Assembly: GCA_035443185.1 (NCBI GenBank)
Contig: DAORRV010000003.1
Span: 1-64,000, forward strand
DNA length: 64,000 bases
Direction of reading: 5' to 3'
DNA from: UBA2330 sp035443185
GTDB lineage: Bacteria > Bacteroidota > Ignavibacteria > Tepidaquicellales > Tepidaquicellaceae
Under the pieces are notes generated by a model. That model was not told the origin of the DNA. It made no database searches and saw only the letters and a list, made by a program, of their open reading frames with translations. Of the stretch, positions 45,275-54,076 are shown one piece after another. The position numbers and the translations under genes were made by a program. The first letter of the stretch is position 1. The number at the start of each line of letters is the position of its first letter.

Positions 45275-46458
45275 TTCCGGTTGTCACCTTTCACTATTTT
45301 TAATTTGGCTTTTTCTTTTGGTAATGATCTGCTTTTCCCAAAAACATTAGTCCATAATTTTAATAAAGGCTCCAGTTTCATTCCCTTAATTTTTGTTTTT
45401 ATTTTTATATTTATTAAATAATTTTTCTGCTTTTCATTTAAAAATTTCGGATCTATTACTTCAATACATTTTTTAAACATTTCCAGATCCTCATTGGTGA
45501 AAGCTATTCTCGCTTTATAATATATCAATGAGTTTATCACTTTTTTAGAAAGCAATATGTTGATGTCTGTCAGCTCAAATATAAATTTATAATTATCTCT
45601 GAATCCATTTCCATAAATATTTTTTATAAAAGAAGCCTGCTTTTCCAATCCTGACTGCTCAGCTATCGAATAATAAATATTCATATACTCATTATTAAAT
45701 TCATTCATAAATGTTTTTGAGTTTGAATGAACCCTGAAATGTGTGAGTTCCGAATCAATTATTTTTATTCTATCCTGTCCATATTTATATAAATATTTTT
45801 TCCAGATGTCCTGATCCATTACAAAATTCAAATCCAAATTCAGCCCGCCAAGTTCTTTTAATACTTCCAAACGAAAAAATGAAGATGGCTGATTGATTAG
45901 TACAAATGCAATAGTCTCTTCAAGAGATTCTCGCAGCCTGAAATCGATTGTCTTTTCATTATTCTCATTTTCATCTTCAAAAAATCTGTAATTACCAACT
46001 ATGAGATCCGTTTCAGTAGACTTATAGATTTCTGAAATTGTTTGAAAAGTATCTTCATTATAATAATCATCAGAATTTATCCAGTTGAATATTTTACCGG
46101 TACTTTTTTCCAAACCTTTATTAATCGCATCTGATTGTCCTTTATCTTTTTTACTTTCCCAGAAACTAATCCACTTGTCATACTTTTTTAAAATTTCCAC
46201 TGTACCATCTGTACTGCCTCCATCAAAGATCATGTACTCCAGATTAGGATAATTCTGCAGCAGCACTGACCTTATAGTCTGCTCAATAAATTTCCCCTGA
46301 TTAAAGCTTGGAGTTATTATTGTGATCTTTGGATTATGTGAATTCTCTGATTGTTTATGATAACAAAATTCTTTTGTCCATGGCCATCCGGTATTCCCTT
46401 CCGGTGGTGCCGGAAGTTCACTTAATAATTTTTTGTTTATTTTATTAATGCTTTTCAA
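45271..46458 (-). CDS. GT2 family glycosyltransferase
   Basis: 395-residue GT-A enzyme with PKITIITPSFNQGKFIEQT, YMIFDGGSTDGTVEILKKY, WESKKDKGQSDAINKGL and FNWINSDDYYNEDTF, matching WcaA/WbbD-type elongating transferases. The C-terminal 130 residues are helical with no recognisable domain. TTG start, 3 bp after the upstream stop. Confidence 0.86.
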   Translation of the reverse strand: MKSINKINKKLLSELPAPPEGNTGWPWTKEFCYHKQSENSHNPKITIITPSFNQGKFIEQTIRSVLLQNYPNLEYMIFDGGSTDGTVEILKKYDKWISFWESKKDKGQSDAINKGLEKSTGKIFNWINSDDYYNEDTFQTISEIYKSTETDLIVGNYRFFEDENENNEKTIDFRLRESLEETIAFVLINQPSSFFRLEVLKELGGLNLDLNFVMDQDIWKKYLYKYGQDRIKIIDSELTHFRVHSNSKTFMNEFNNEYMNIYYSIAEQSGLEKQASFIKNIYGNGFRDNYKFIFELTDINILLSKKVINSLIYYKARIAFTNEDLEMFKKCIEVIDPKFLNEKQKNYLINIKIKTKIKGMKLEPLLKLWTNVFGKSRSLPKEKAKLKIVKGDNRK

Positions 46459-46461
46459 AAT

Positions 46462-47655
46462 TTAATTCTTAGACTCAATTCTGTCAATCAGCGATTCAAT
46501 TTTCATTTCAGGATTCAAAACCTCATCATATAATCTTTGGCAGGATTCAGACTTTTCTTTTAATCCTGTCCTGATCTTATTCAGTGCATCAGGAAGTTCC
46601 GATATAGTATTTATGATCTGACCAAACTTGTATTTATTATTTAAAAATCTGTAGATAAAATGATTAGTTGTAATCGTTGGTATTCCAAGCATCATGTAAG
46701 CTGAAAATTTTCCGGAAGACAATCCAATTGCTTCCAAATTTTTACCGGCAAAAATATCTAAATTATTTGGAAAGTATGTTGCAATTCCAATATTACATTT
46801 TGAAAGAAATTCAAAATATTCTTCAAAACGATAGAAGGGTTTTTCGTGAATGGTAATATTCTGCTTATTGATATTTAGTTGATTAATTTCAATTTTAAGA
46901 TCACTATCTTCATTTAGCTTTTGATGAGTATGTATAATAAGCCAAAATTCATTATTCCATTTTTCAGGAAAAAGTGAAATGATTTCATTTAGTCCGCTCC
47001 AGTTTTGCAAAGATCCCGAATAAATTACGATTAATTTATCATCAGGTATATTAAGCTCTTTATGAATATCATAATCTGTTTCTTTAACTTCCATTTTCAA
47101 AGGTGAAACTGGAATTCTGTGAAATTCAGTATTATCAGAAAAATTATTAACTGATTTCAAAAGTGTTTCTCTTTTTTCATCCTGAATTATAACTATGTCT
47201 ACTAGCTTTGAATAATTCATTTCTAATTTTTTCATCACTTTTTTTCTCTGAACAAAAAATTCGTCTTCAAAAAATATTTCGAAAGATGCATATACAAGTT
47301 TAAAACTCAGAAAAGATTTGATCCTACCGCCTATGACTAATCCCATTGGATCGACGCAGATTATAGTGTTTACTTTATTCTTCAGCTTTAATTTCACAAA
47401 AAGCTTTACATATTGCTTTACAAGTTTTACAAAGCTCTTTAGATTATTTTCAAGAGTGTAAAAGTTAAACGGAAGTTCAAGAAATTCAAAATATTTTCTG
47501 TATTCACTTGGTACAAACAACTGATCAAAACCATAATAAATAATTTTATATCCTCTGTTAATTAATTTCTGAATAAGTACAACTAAAGTAGGATTACTGA
47601 AAGTATCAATCTTAGGAGATAAAATGACGATCGTCTTTTCTTTATTCTTCTTCAT
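46462..47655 (-). CDS. GT-B fold glycosyltransferase (divergent GT4-like)
   Basis: 397-residue protein with two Rossmann-like halves. N-terminal half: KTIVILSPKIDTFSNPTL, IICVDPMGLVIGG. C-terminal half: LIVIYSGSLQNWSGLNEII, NITIHEKPFYRFEEYFEFL and NIGIATYFPNN, then SGKFSAYMMLGIPTITTN. The last motif replaces the usual E-x7-E signature, so the assignment is to the fold rather than to a family subgroup. The ATG overlaps the upstream methyltransferase stop as ATGA. Confidence 0.7.
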   Translation of the reverse strand: MKKNKEKTIVILSPKIDTFSNPTLVVLIQKLINRGYKIIYYGFDQLFVPSEYRKYFEFLELPFNFYTLENNLKSFVKLVKQYVKLFVKLKLKNKVNTIICVDPMGLVIGGRIKSFLSFKLVYASFEIFFEDEFFVQRKKVMKKLEMNYSKLVDIVIIQDEKRETLLKSVNNFSDNTEFHRIPVSPLKMEVKETDYDIHKELNIPDDKLIVIYSGSLQNWSGLNEIISLFPEKWNNEFWLIIHTHQKLNEDSDLKIEINQLNINKQNITIHEKPFYRFEEYFEFLSKCNIGIATYFPNNLDIFAGKNLEAIGLSSGKFSAYMMLGIPTITTNHFIYRFLNNKYKFGQIINTISELPDALNKIRTGLKEKSESCQRLYDEVLNPEMKIESLIDRIESKN

Positions 47656-48425
47656 TTAAGTTTTGCGATTGCAAATGCTGACCAGCTTTTATCAGTTAAT
47701 TTCTTACCCGACATCCATTCTTCAGTATGAATAAGTTTCATTCCGTTATTATCTAAAATCATTTCTATTTCCGGAATGAAAAGATATCTCATTGAATGAA
47801 TCTCATTTATGACAGATTTTTTTTTAGTTCTTTTCTCAGTAACTAATATTTCAAAACTAACATCTACAATATTTTCATTTATTTTTAAAAAGGGTGTAGA
47901 TTTTCTTTTGATCATTATTTTATCGTCATTTATAATCTTTAATCTTTTTATAGGTTTATCCTGAAGTACCGCAGGTCCATACCAAAAGTCAAACATAAAT
48001 ACCCCGTTAGTATTTAAATGTTTTTTTACCGTTTTAATCGTCATATCCAGATCAGCATTTTTAGTTTGATAGTTCATGACATGAAATAAAGAAACAATTA
48101 CATCATATTTTTTCCTTAATTTCAAACTTCTTATGTCTCCGTTTTTAAAAATAAGATTTTTACCTTTGTCTGAAAGATGCTCTTTATTTTTCTCAGCTAT
48201 TCTGAACATTTTCTCTGAAAGCTCTACCCCTGTAGTTTTAAAACCTCTTTTGTGAAATTCAGTATCATGCCTGCCTGTCCCAGAGCCGAGATCAAGAAGA
48301 GATTTTGCTTCAGGATTTAACTCATTAATATTTTTGCAAATGTAGTCAGTCTCTGCTTTATAATTTTTATCTCTGTAAAGCAGATCATAATAATGTGAAT
48401 ATGCATCAAAAACTTTTTTTGTCAT
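47652..48425 (-). CDS. Class I SAM-dependent methyltransferase
   Basis: 257-residue methyltransferase with motif I SLLDLGSGTGRHDTEF, TTGVELSEKMFRIAEK, YDVIVSLFHVMNYQTKN and NGVFMFDFWYGPAVL. It resembles the TylM1/DesVI-type sugar N,N-dimethyltransferase layout (size, VMNY and FDFW motifs), so a sugar amine is a possible target, but this is only a resemblance. Confidence 0.8.
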   Translation of the reverse strand: MTKKVFDAYSHYYDLLYRDKNYKAETDYICKNINELNPEAKSLLDLGSGTGRHDTEFHKRGFKTTGVELSEKMFRIAEKNKEHLSDKGKNLIFKNGDIRSLKLRKKYDVIVSLFHVMNYQTKNADLDMTIKTVKKHLNTNGVFMFDFWYGPAVLQDKPIKRLKIINDDKIMIKRKSTPFLKINENIVDVSFEILVTEKRTKKKSVINEIHSMRYLFIPEIEMILDNNGMKLIHTEEWMSGKKLTDKSWSAFAIAKLK

Positions 48426-48432
48426 TTATAAT

Positions 48433-49233
48433 TTATTTAAGATATTTCTCATATTTTGTATTTAAGAAAAGCTTTTCTACTTCTTCATAATTTTCGATTA
48501 TATCTTCTAATCTGTCTTGAGTAATTCTTTTGAGATCTGATTTGACAGGAACAGATTTCAAACCAAGAAATTGAAAAATTCCGTCTGCAGTTTTCTGAAA
48601 TTTCTCATTATCTAAAAGATCATCTTCATAAATTACAGTATAGTGCGGAATATTTCTTAAATTTTGCTCTTCTATCCTCTCGACTTCCTCTCCGTAAATC
48701 ACTCCTCTGTATAATTTTTCAATGTCAACAATAATTTTTTTGTTGAAATCTTTGTCACCTTCTCTGAGGTGATAAATATTTGTCTGAAATGAAATAAAGT
48801 TTGATAGCTGATGTCTTAAAAAATTCACTCTTTTTAAATGAATAAATTTCCAGTCCTTCTTATAAAGATTCAAAAGAATTTCATCATAGTTGTCATATTT
48901 ATGCTCATATCTTAACTGAGAAATTTTCACCTTAAACCCGTAAACTTTTTTACCTTTTGCTGAAGCTCTTTTACTGCAACTGTTTATATACATTCCAGGA
49001 AATTTCACAATTGAACCTGAATACAAAAAATTAAAGATCTCTACATCACAAAATATTTCATGGTGACAGTTCAATAATTCTGTTAGCAAAGTGCTGCCTG
49101 TTCTGCCTCTCGTATACATTACAAATTTTGACTGCGGAAATTTTAATCTTGGATCAATTAAATTTTTATAATTAAGATTCCTTATAAATTTCTTAAAGGA
49201 ATTTCTTTTCTTTTTTTCTTTAATTGAATCCAA
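48433..49233 (-). CDS. Sulfotransferase-family protein
   Basis: 266-residue protein with a 5'-phosphosulfate-binding-like loop MYTRGRTGSTLLTELL (residues 39-54), followed by LNCHHEIFCDVEIF, typical of Stf0/NodH-like sulfotransferases that use PAPS. Later, FIHLKRVNFLRHQLS matches the second (3'-phosphate) motif. If active it would add sulfate to a sugar hydroxyl in the glycan. The longest start is TTG at 49233, right after the upstream TAA; the ATG at residue 39 would delete the first strand. Confidence 0.75.
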   Translation of the reverse strand: MDSIKEKKKRNSFKKFIRNLNYKNLIDPRLKFPQSKFVMYTRGRTGSTLLTELLNCHHEIFCDVEIFNFLYSGSIVKFPGMYINSCSKRASAKGKKVYGFKVKISQLRYEHKYDNYDEILLNLYKKDWKFIHLKRVNFLRHQLSNFISFQTNIYHLREGDKDFNKKIIVDIEKLYRGVIYGEEVERIEEQNLRNIPHYTVIYEDDLLDNEKFQKTADGIFQFLGLKSVPVKSDLKRITQDRLEDIIENYEEVEKLFLNTKYEKYLK

Positions 49234-50367
49234 TTATTTTTTAACAAAAATATTTTTCAAAGAACTTATTATATGCTTTATATCATTATCATCCATCGGA
49301 ACAAATAATGGAATCATAAAACTATTGTCACAGAGATCTTCTGAAACAGGCAAAGCTATAACAGGCTTATGATCTGAATATGCTTTTTCTCTATGGGATG
49401 TCATTACGCCTTTCCTAACGGAAATTTCTTTGATCATCAGCTTTTGCATTACTTCATTTCGGGAAAAGCCGGAGTCCTTTTTTATGTAGATTGCAAATGA
49501 CTGATAGTTTGAGATTCTTCCTTTAGGTTCAACAGGTAATTTTATACTTTCAATCTCTCCTAATTCTGAAATATATCTCGCAGCAATTTTTCTTCTTTCC
49601 TTTATAATATATTCTATTTTATCTAACTGACATATCCCAATAGAAGCTTGAATGTCTGTCATCCTGTAATTATACCCTACTTCTATATGATCTTCAAAAG
49701 TTAAAGTTTCTGATGAATGTCTTTCTTTTCCTGTTATTGAAATTGCATGTTGCCTCAACAATTTTATTCTGTCTATTAAATTCTTATTCGTAGTTGTGAT
49801 CATTCCGCCTTCACCAGTTGTCATTACTTTTCGGGGATGAAATGAAAAACATGCAAGCTCTGAATCTCCACCGATCTTTACTCCATTATATTCTGAACCT
49901 ATTGCGCATGCTGCGTCTTCTATAAGTTTTAAATTATAGTCTCTGCAGATTTTTTTGAACTCATCAATATCCGCCGGCATTCCGATCTGGTGAACAAGTA
50001 GTATGGCTTTTGTTTTAGAATTTATTAAACTCTTTACATGAGCCGGATCAAGATTGAAATCTATAGGAGAGACTTCCGCAAAAACAGGTACTGCACCGGT
50101 GTATTTTATAGAATTTGCTGTAGCAATATAACTCAGCGAAGGACAAATTACTTCATCTCCGATACCAATTCCCGAAGCAATCATTGCAAGGTGCAGTCCA
50201 TTTGTACAGTTTGAAACTGCTGCAGAATATTTTGCACCTGTGTATTCACAAAATTTATTTTCAAATTCTTCAACTCTCGGACCCTGAGCTACCCAACCGG
50301 ACATTACTGTCTCATATGCACTTTCAGCTTCTTCTTTATTTAAAAATGGTTTTGCTATAGGTATCAA
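49234..50367 (-). CDS. PLP-dependent sugar aminotransferase (DegT family)
   Basis: 377-residue aminotransferase with MIPIAKPFLNKEEAE, SGWVAQGPRVEEFE, SYIATANSIKYTGAVPVFAE and PLP lysine Lys180 (CFSFHPRKVMTTGEGG). Members of this group make 4-amino-4,6-dideoxy or 3-amino sugars from keto-sugar nucleotides. It lies beside a Gfo/Idh dehydrogenase and a second aminotransferase. TTG start, 7 bp after the upstream stop; no ATG keeps the family N-terminus. Confidence 0.88.
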   Translation of the reverse strand: MIPIAKPFLNKEEAESAYETVMSGWVAQGPRVEEFENKFCEYTGAKYSAAVSNCTNGLHLAMIASGIGIGDEVICPSLSYIATANSIKYTGAVPVFAEVSPIDFNLDPAHVKSLINSKTKAILLVHQIGMPADIDEFKKICRDYNLKLIEDAACAIGSEYNGVKIGGDSELACFSFHPRKVMTTGEGGMITTTNKNLIDRIKLLRQHAISITGKERHSSETLTFEDHIEVGYNYRMTDIQASIGICQLDKIEYIIKERRKIAARYISELGEIESIKLPVEPKGRISNYQSFAIYIKKDSGFSRNEVMQKLMIKEISVRKGVMTSHREKAYSDHKPVIALPVSEDLCDNSFMIPLFVPMDDNDIKHIISSLKNIFVKK

Positions 50368-50374
50368 ATCTTTA

Positions 50375-51379
50375 TTATTGTATTTTTATTTCTCTTCCTT
50401 TGTCCTTGATGGATTTTTGAGAAGCTTCCAAAATTTTCAAAACTTCCAGACCAGAAAATTTATCCGATATAGTTTTCTCACCCGTTTTGATTGCATTCAA
50501 AAAATCTGCAGCCATTGATGCCAGTGCTTCTTTGGTTTCAAGCTTAGGGATATAAATATCACCTGCTCTGTAATCTACTAATATTTTTGTTTTATCTTCA
50601 TCAGTCTTATGTTCATAACCAGTGTCATAAACCTTTACTTTTTCTGTCGGCTCAAGATCATTAAACACAATCATTTTCTTATCTCCCCCAATCAGCATCA
50701 TCCTGATTTTAACTGGTGATGACCATGAGCAATTGAAATGTGCTATAAATCCGGAATCATATTTCACTGTGAGATATGCGATATTTTCAATTCCGTTTTC
50801 TGTGTGAGATACACCGCTTGCCTGTACGAAGCTTGGCTTTTCTTTAACAAGATAATTTAATATTGAAATGTCATGTGTAGCAAGATCCCATAACACATTT
50901 ACATCAGGCTGAAATAATCCAAGATTGATTCTTGTTGAATCAAAATATTTTATATTGCCAATCTGTTTTTGATCAATTAGATTTTTCATTTTTTGAACTG
51001 CACCTGTATATAAATAAGTATGATCCACCATCAGAACTTTACCGTTTTTTTCTGAAATTTCAATAAGTTCTTCAGCCTGCTTCAGATCAGAAGACATAGG
51101 CTTTTCCACCATCACATGCTTACCATTTATTAATGACCGCTGAGCAAGTTCATAATGTGTAAACACAGGAGTAGCGATTACGACTGCATCAATATTTTTA
51201 TCATCTGTAATCTGTCTCGAATCATTGCAGAATTCAGCAGTCGGACAGAGCTTTTCTAAAAACTGTTTTCTCTCCTGTCTGGAATCTGCTACCTTTACAA
51301 GCTCAGCTCCGTTTATGTTAGCAAAATTCCTGATTAAATTTGTTCCCCAATAACCAAAACCTATTATTCCGATCTTCAT
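50375..51379 (-). CDS. Gfo/Idh/MocA family sugar dehydrogenase
   Basis: 334-residue NAD(P)-dependent oxidoreductase. The N-terminal Rossmann domain begins MKIGIIGFGYWGTNLIRNF; the EKP motif (VEKPMSSD) carries the conserved Lys, and the LWDLATHDISIL segment has the likely catalytic His. WbpB-like relatives oxidise C3 of UDP-GlcNAc-uronates so that an aminotransferase can follow, and two aminotransferases flank this gene. No UDP-sugar 6-dehydrogenase (WbpA-like) is in the window. Substrate remains inferred. Confidence 0.85.
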   Translation of the reverse strand: MKIGIIGFGYWGTNLIRNFANINGAELVKVADSRQERKQFLEKLCPTAEFCNDSRQITDDKNIDAVVIATPVFTHYELAQRSLINGKHVMVEKPMSSDLKQAEELIEISEKNGKVLMVDHTYLYTGAVQKMKNLIDQKQIGNIKYFDSTRINLGLFQPDVNVLWDLATHDISILNYLVKEKPSFVQASGVSHTENGIENIAYLTVKYDSGFIAHFNCSWSSPVKIRMMLIGGDKKMIVFNDLEPTEKVKVYDTGYEHKTDEDKTKILVDYRAGDIYIPKLETKEALASMAADFLNAIKTGEKTISDKFSGLEVLKILEASQKSIKDKGREIKIQ

Positions 51380-51385
51380 GATTTA

Positions 51386-52501
51386 TTAATTAAAAATTAC
51401 TTTTAATGTTTTTGAAACTCTTAGAATTTGATCATCTGTAATGCCCAGACCACTTGGAATATAAAATCCAAAATCACCAAGATAATCTGCAACAGGATAA
51501 GATTCATCTTTAAACAAACCCATTTTAGTAAATACAGGCTGTCTGTGCATTGGATAAAAGAAAGGTCTCGTACCGATTTGATTTTCAGCTAATTTTTTCA
51601 TTGCTTCTTCTGCATCCATACCTGAATCTTTTTTCAGTAAAATTCCATAAACCCAGTAAATATTTTCCGAATAATCTGTATTGGCAAGCGGCAATTGAAA
51701 ATTCTTTATCTCCGCTAAATCATCCGAATACTTTTTACCAATATATCTTTTCTTCTCGATAAATTTTTCAAGCTGTTCAAACTGCGCTACCCCAACAGCA
51801 GCCTGCAAATTTGTCATTCTGAAATTAAACCCGAGTTCATCATGAATAAATCTTCTGCCTTTCTTAAAACATAAATTCCTTAAAGATCGGCATCTTTCAG
51901 CAATCGATTCATCATCAGTTAAAATCATTCCGCCTTCACCTGTAGTAATATGCTTATTAGGATAAAAACTAAATGTACTTACATCACCAAAACTTCCACA
52001 TTGTTTACCTTTATATGTCTGTCCTATCAGCTCCGCTGCATCTTCAATTATTTTCAACCCTTGCTCATCAGCTAAATTTAAGAGAGGATCCATATCTACA
52101 GGAAGTCCGTAAATATGCACTACCATAATTGCTTTGGTTTTGGCAGTAATTTTTTTTCTGATCTGGTCAATGCTCATATTCCACGTTACAGGATCAGAAT
52201 CTACCAATACAGGTTTTGCACCAGCTCTAATTATTGCTGAAGCACAGGAAATTATCGTAAATGACGGCATAATAACTTCATCACCTTTTTGAAGATCTAA
52301 AGAGATCATTGCTGCTTCAAGTGCAGCCGTTCCGTTACAAACTGCAATACCGAATTTCCTTCCGCAGTAAGCTGCAAATTTTTCTTCCAGCTCCATTACA
52401 AAATTTCCTTCAGATGAGATCCATCCACTGTCTATGCATTCTGCCAGATATTTTTTTTCATTACCTGAAAGCAGCGGCTCATTTACTGGTATAAATTCCA
52501 A
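51386..52501 (-). CDS. PLP-dependent sugar aminotransferase, perosamine-synthase-like
   Basis: 371-residue DegT-family enzyme. VNEPLLSGNEKKYLAECIDSG, SSEGNFVMELEEKF, VHIYGLPVDMDPLL and PLP lysine Lys183 (STFSFYPNKHITTGEGG) resemble GDP-perosamine synthase (Per/RfbE), which aminates GDP-4-keto-6-deoxymannose. An SDR of the GDP-mannose dehydratase/reductase group lies 6 kb away in the same locus. TTG start, one base after the upstream TAA. Confidence 0.87.
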   Translation of the reverse strand: MEFIPVNEPLLSGNEKKYLAECIDSGWISSEGNFVMELEEKFAAYCGRKFGIAVCNGTAALEAAMISLDLQKGDEVIMPSFTIISCASAIIRAGAKPVLVDSDPVTWNMSIDQIRKKITAKTKAIMVVHIYGLPVDMDPLLNLADEQGLKIIEDAAELIGQTYKGKQCGSFGDVSTFSFYPNKHITTGEGGMILTDDESIAERCRSLRNLCFKKGRRFIHDELGFNFRMTNLQAAVGVAQFEQLEKFIEKKRYIGKKYSDDLAEIKNFQLPLANTDYSENIYWVYGILLKKDSGMDAEEAMKKLAENQIGTRPFFYPMHRQPVFTKMGLFKDESYPVADYLGDFGFYIPSGLGITDDQILRVSKTLKVIFN

Positions 52502-52502
52502 T

Positions 52503-52931
52503 TTATTTTATTTTGATCTTATCTTTTGAAATAGAATTAAACCTTGTTTTATCTTCATCACCTGCATAAGGTCCCTGCTTCACTTCGATCATTTCAATTT
52601 CTTCAAGTACTTCAAATCCATGTCCGCCTGTTGCCAAAAGTATAACATCTCCGGAACTCAAAACCCTGCTTTCCAGATATTGTTGTTCATCATTATAAAA
52701 ATCTACCCTTAACTTTCCTTTTTTCAGAAATAAAACTTCCTGAGTATACTGCACTTGCCTTGCTACCGGATTGTGAACATGAGGTTCGATTGTTTTACCT
52801 TTTGGGTGATGCATATAAGCGAGCTGCTGTGAAAGATCATTTGATGTAAAAAAATGAATACCTTCTTTTTTAAAATCAGCAGATATTATTATTGCAAGTA
52901 AATTTTGTTCGTTTTTAATATATTCAATCAT
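52503..52931 (-). CDS. Cupin-fold protein of unknown substrate
   Basis: 142-residue single-domain cupin. Metal-site candidates include the His pair in IEPHVHNPVARQVQYTQEV and the later GHGFEVLEEIEMIEVKQGPY. Similar small cupins accompany amino-sugar aminotransferases in O-antigen loci and may be isomerases or sensors, but I do not recognise a defined reaction. It overlaps the upstream glycosyltransferase by 4 bp and precedes the aminotransferase by one base. Confidence 0.7.
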   Translation of the reverse strand: MIEYIKNEQNLLAIIISADFKKEGIHFFTSNDLSQQLAYMHHPKGKTIEPHVHNPVARQVQYTQEVLFLKKGKLRVDFYNDEQQYLESRVLSSGDVILLATGGHGFEVLEEIEMIEVKQGPYAGDEDKTRFNSISKDKIKIK

Positions 52932-54076
52932 ATTTTTAAATTATGTTCAGGCTCAAATTTTCTATAGTAACTTTCTTTTAAATTCTCACTAAGTATTTTC
53001 ATTAGAGAATGGTAATTATAATTTTCAAGAATAAAATTCTGACCCCTTCTGGCTATCTCCTCTCTTTCATTTTCATTTTCCAGATAGTATCTGATCTTAT
53101 TTTTGCAATCTTCTATATCCGTAAAAGTAACAAAAATATTTTGCGGATATTTTTTTGTCAGTGTTTCAGATTCTCTTGTAAGTAATAAAGTACCTACTCC
53201 CATCACTTCAAATATTCTCTGATTTACTCCCTCTCCATGCGCCACTTCTCCGTAATCATTCAGAACAATTTTTGAATCCTTATAGATCTGTAGCATATCA
53301 ATTCCTGATGTAATTCCCTGCCATTTTTTTGTGATCTGATGTTCCTTTGGATATACATCACCGTTGTATCCCCACCATTTGAAATTATCCATTTCCGATA
53401 TAGCTTCAATAAGATTAGTTCTTTTTTTCCAAAATCTGTTTCCTATTCCACCGACAAAAGTTGCATCATATTTTTTTGTACTTTGTACAAGCTCTTGTAG
53501 AATCCGAACATCAAATCCATTATCGTTAATAATTGACCTTACATTATTTATTTCAAAAAAATTTTTATAAACTTCTGTTGATGTTAAGATCAGATCAAAG
53601 TCTGAAGGTGCCCATTTATAAGGCATTGGTGCTGCTAATCTCGATACTATAAGTGAATGCTTACTTGAATATTTCCAAAGTTCACTCGGAATTCCTGTTT
53701 GTTCCCGCACTAATATTACGTCCGGTTTGTAATGCTCAATATAATCCGAAATTATATTCAGCTTTCGTCTACCTTTTACAGGATGAATCAGATCTTTTAA
53801 TTTATCCTGTGTTTTTAAAAAATTGATTTTCTTTCCATATAACTCCTCTGCTGTTTTTTGCAGATATGTGTCAGTTATAAAAAACTCTTCAGCCTCCCAT
53901 CCATGTTTATTCAAATAAAAAGTATAGAAATCAGAAAAATTTGATCTTAAAGAAATGATCCATTCAAGAAGTTCTTTTCTGTCCATTCCTCTTATTAATT
54001 CAGGATTCTCATTTATTTTCTTCTGTAAATAAATCTCCGGATTAATTGTATCAAATTTTAAAAGTCTAAGCTTCAT
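52928..54076 (-). CDS. CgeB-like glycosyltransferase (Glycos_transf_1_2 type)
   Basis: 382-residue GT-B protein. The C-terminal domain has KIVLNDYGEVAHGEGVNQR, FEVMGVGTLLLTRES and a REEIARRGQNFILENYNY tail, as in CgeB/spore-maturation-type transferases. The N-terminal half (YIEHYKPDVILVREQTG, DLILTSTEVYKNFF) fits the acceptor domain. Shares one base with the upstream gene (TAATG). Confidence 0.78.
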   Translation of the reverse strand: MKLRLLKFDTINPEIYLQKKINENPELIRGMDRKELLEWIISLRSNFSDFYTFYLNKHGWEAEEFFITDTYLQKTAEELYGKKINFLKTQDKLKDLIHPVKGRRKLNIISDYIEHYKPDVILVREQTGIPSELWKYSSKHSLIVSRLAAPMPYKWAPSDFDLILTSTEVYKNFFEINNVRSIINDNGFDVRILQELVQSTKKYDATFVGGIGNRFWKKRTNLIEAISEMDNFKWWGYNGDVYPKEHQITKKWQGITSGIDMLQIYKDSKIVLNDYGEVAHGEGVNQRIFEVMGVGTLLLTRESETLTKKYPQNIFVTFTDIEDCKNKIRYYLENENEREEIARRGQNFILENYNYHSLMKILSENLKESYYRKFEPEHNLKI

